Shown here piece after piece: positions 43,130 to 44,158 of a stretch of 44,158 nucleotides of DNA. Position numbers and translations under genes: made by a program. The stretch is from Cedecea neteri NBRC 105707 = ATCC 33855 (lineage in GTDB: Bacteria; Pseudomonadota; Gammaproteobacteria; Enterobacterales; Enterobacteriaceae): assembly GCF_001571265.1 (NCBI RefSeq), contig NZ_BCTL01000027.1:1-44158 (forward strand), in the 5' to 3' direction. Within the stretch, counting starts at the first letter, position 1, and every line of letters begins with the position of its first letter. The notes under the pieces are model-generated. The model made no database searches and was not told the origin of the DNA. It was given only the letters and a program-made list of their open reading frames with translations.

Positions 43130-43148
43130 TGATTCTTTTTTTGAATCA
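43130..43148. promoter_or_regulatory. PaaX-like inverted repeat before feaR
   Basis: TGATTC and GAATCA are arranged as an exact inverted repeat around seven T residues, 47 bases before the feaR start. The half-site is the same TGATTC core found in the paaA-paaZ spacer. A possible feaR -10 (TATAGT, 43157-43162) lies just downstream, so binding would block the feaR promoter. Confidence 0.45.
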
Positions 43149-43194
43149 CGTTTACCTATAGTTATTGGCTTCGGGCGGCGATAAGTGAGGATCT

Positions 43195-44109
43195 ATGGCA
43201 GAAAAACAGTGCAACGAGCGATTCGAAAAATGGCTTGACCAGGTGAATCGCGCATGTGGTCGTTTTTCAGGTGCTGCGCTGGAGAGCGGGTTTCATGGCA
43301 GCCTGCGTGAACACCTGGCCCATGCCATCAAGCTCAGCGTGGTGGAGATTAACCAGGCGCGTCTGCTGAGAACAAACCGTGAAGTTGCCCAAAGCAACGA
43401 CGCCTGGTTCTATACCGTTTTCCAACTGGAAGGCGAAGCCGTGATGGAGCAAGGGGAAAATCAGGCCGTGCTCGGCAAGGGCGATATCACGCTTATCGAC
43501 GCCTCACGCCCGAGCTGTTTTATCTATACCCACGGCGCGAAGCAGGTTTCGCTGTTGCTGCCCCGCCATCTGCTGGAGCAACACCTGCGGATGGGCGAAA
43601 TCCCCTGCGCGCAAAGGCTGCCGGCCGAAATGCCCGTGGTGCGCCTTAGCCACGGTTTGCTGCAAGAAAGTATGGGCAGCAACGGTCTGACCGGCGGAGA
43701 AAGTGAAGCCACGCTTGAGGCGATTGCCTGTCTGCTTGCTCCGGCGCTGACCCGGCACAGCCTGCCGCAGTCAAAGCGCGATCGTCATCTGCAAAAAGTC
43801 ATGTCGCTGATTGATGAGCATATTCAGTCCGAAACGTTGCGCCCGGAGTGGATCGCCACCGAGTCGGGTATGTCGGTACGAAGTCTCTATCGCCTGTTTG
43901 CCGATAAAGGCCTGGTCGTAGCGCAATACATTAAAAACCGGCGTCTGGATCTCTGCGCCCAGGCCCTGCGTACGGCGAGCCACAGCGAGAAGCTGGCGGG
44001 TATTGGCTACAACTGGGGATTTGCCGATCATAGCCATTTTTCAACGGCGTTTAAGGGCAGATTTGGCGTGTCGCCGGGGGAGTATCGCAAGCGTTTTCAA
44101 TCTGCCTGA
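43195..44109 (+). CDS. feaR: AraC-family activator of tynA and feaB
   Basis: FeaR activates the aromatic amine genes in response to the amine or its aldehyde. The 304-residue protein has an N-terminal AraC-type ligand-binding domain (DAWFYTVFQLEGEAVMEQGEN, DITLIDASRP). Its C-terminal double helix-turn-helix includes EWIATESGMSVRSLYRLFADKG, YIKNRRLDLCAQAL and GFADHSHFSTAFKGRFGVSPGEYRK. The alignment with E. coli FeaR runs along its full length. GTGAGG lies just before the ATG. Confidence 0.96.
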   Translation: MAEKQCNERFEKWLDQVNRACGRFSGAALESGFHGSLREHLAHAIKLSVVEINQARLLRTNREVAQSNDAWFYTVFQLEGEAVMEQGENQAVLGKGDITLIDASRPSCFIYTHGAKQVSLLLPRHLLEQHLRMGEIPCAQRLPAEMPVVRLSHGLLQESMGSNGLTGGESEATLEAIACLLAPALTRHSLPQSKRDRHLQKVMSLIDEHIQSETLRPEWIATESGMSVRSLYRLFADKGLVVAQYIKNRRLDLCAQALRTASHSEKLAGIGYNWGFADHSHFSTAFKGRFGVSPGEYRKRFQSA

Positions 44110-44121
44110 AAGGTAACCCTC

Positions 44122-44158
44122 ACCCTGACCCTCTCCCCTTTGGGGAGAGGGTCAGGGT
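44122..44158. repeat. 17-bp perfect palindrome after feaR, reaching the window edge
   Basis: ACCCTGACCCTCTCCCC, a TTT loop, and the exact reverse complement end the window. Such CCCTCTCCCC palindromes are dispersed intergenic repeats in many enterobacteria and often lie behind genes. It may serve as feaR terminator or 3' stabiliser. Confidence 0.7.

Overview
The window comes from a member of the Enterobacteriaceae. The paa, tynA, feaB and feaR products are recognisable along their whole length as close relatives of the E. coli proteins, and gene order within the paa operon is the E. coli order. The catabolic genes look GC-rich. Two stretches are visibly AT-rich: the cluster of small unknown genes at 14.9-17.4 kb and the spacer at 40.7-41.5 kb. 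The genus cannot be fixed from sequence alone. A truncated insecticidal TccC-type toxin gene at the left edge suggests an organism with insect or environmental contacts.

Left third (1-14.9 kb), all clearly identifiable. After the TccC-like 5' end (minus strand) comes paaABCDEFGHIJK on the minus strand, tightly packed with ATGA-type overlaps. It encodes the aerobic hybrid route that turns phenylacetate into acetyl-CoA and succinyl-CoA. paaZ and tynA (periplasmic copper amine oxidase) lie on the plus strand, divergent from paaA. The paaA-paaZ spacer carries PaaX-type half-sites, a CRP site and a perfect FNR-type box. paaX and paaY, which follow paaK in E. coli, are not here.

Middle (14.9-41.5 kb). 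In E. coli feaR, feaB, tynA and paaZ are neighbours. Here about 26.6 kb separates tynA from feaB. The insert holds: (i) three AT-rich paralogous genes for ~200-residue proteins with conserved His-Gly and Cys-Tyr-Ser-Gly motifs, reminiscent of clan CD (caspase/C80-like) cysteine peptidases; (ii) a SAM-dependent methyltransferase, whose 3' end recurs as relics downstream of two of the paralogs; (iii) a possible DNA-binding regulator; (iv) a complete type I secretion locus on the minus strand: TolC-like outer membrane protein, 5,414-residue BapA-like adhesin, LapB-type ABC transporter and HlyD-type adaptor. The adhesin has 37 Ig-like repeats of one class. Thirty of these form five copies of a six-domain super-repeat. 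Five repeats of a second class, an FG-GAP/VCBS-like segment and an RTX/T1SS C-terminus follow.

Right end (41.5-44.2 kb): feaB (phenylacetaldehyde dehydrogenase) and divergent feaR (AraC-type activator). TynA, FeaB and PaaK/PaaABCE together would convert phenylethylamine to phenylacetaldehyde, phenylacetate, phenylacetyl-CoA and then ring-opened products. Paired FeaR-type sites with identical geometry lie before tynA and feaB. A PaaX-like inverted repeat lies before feaR.
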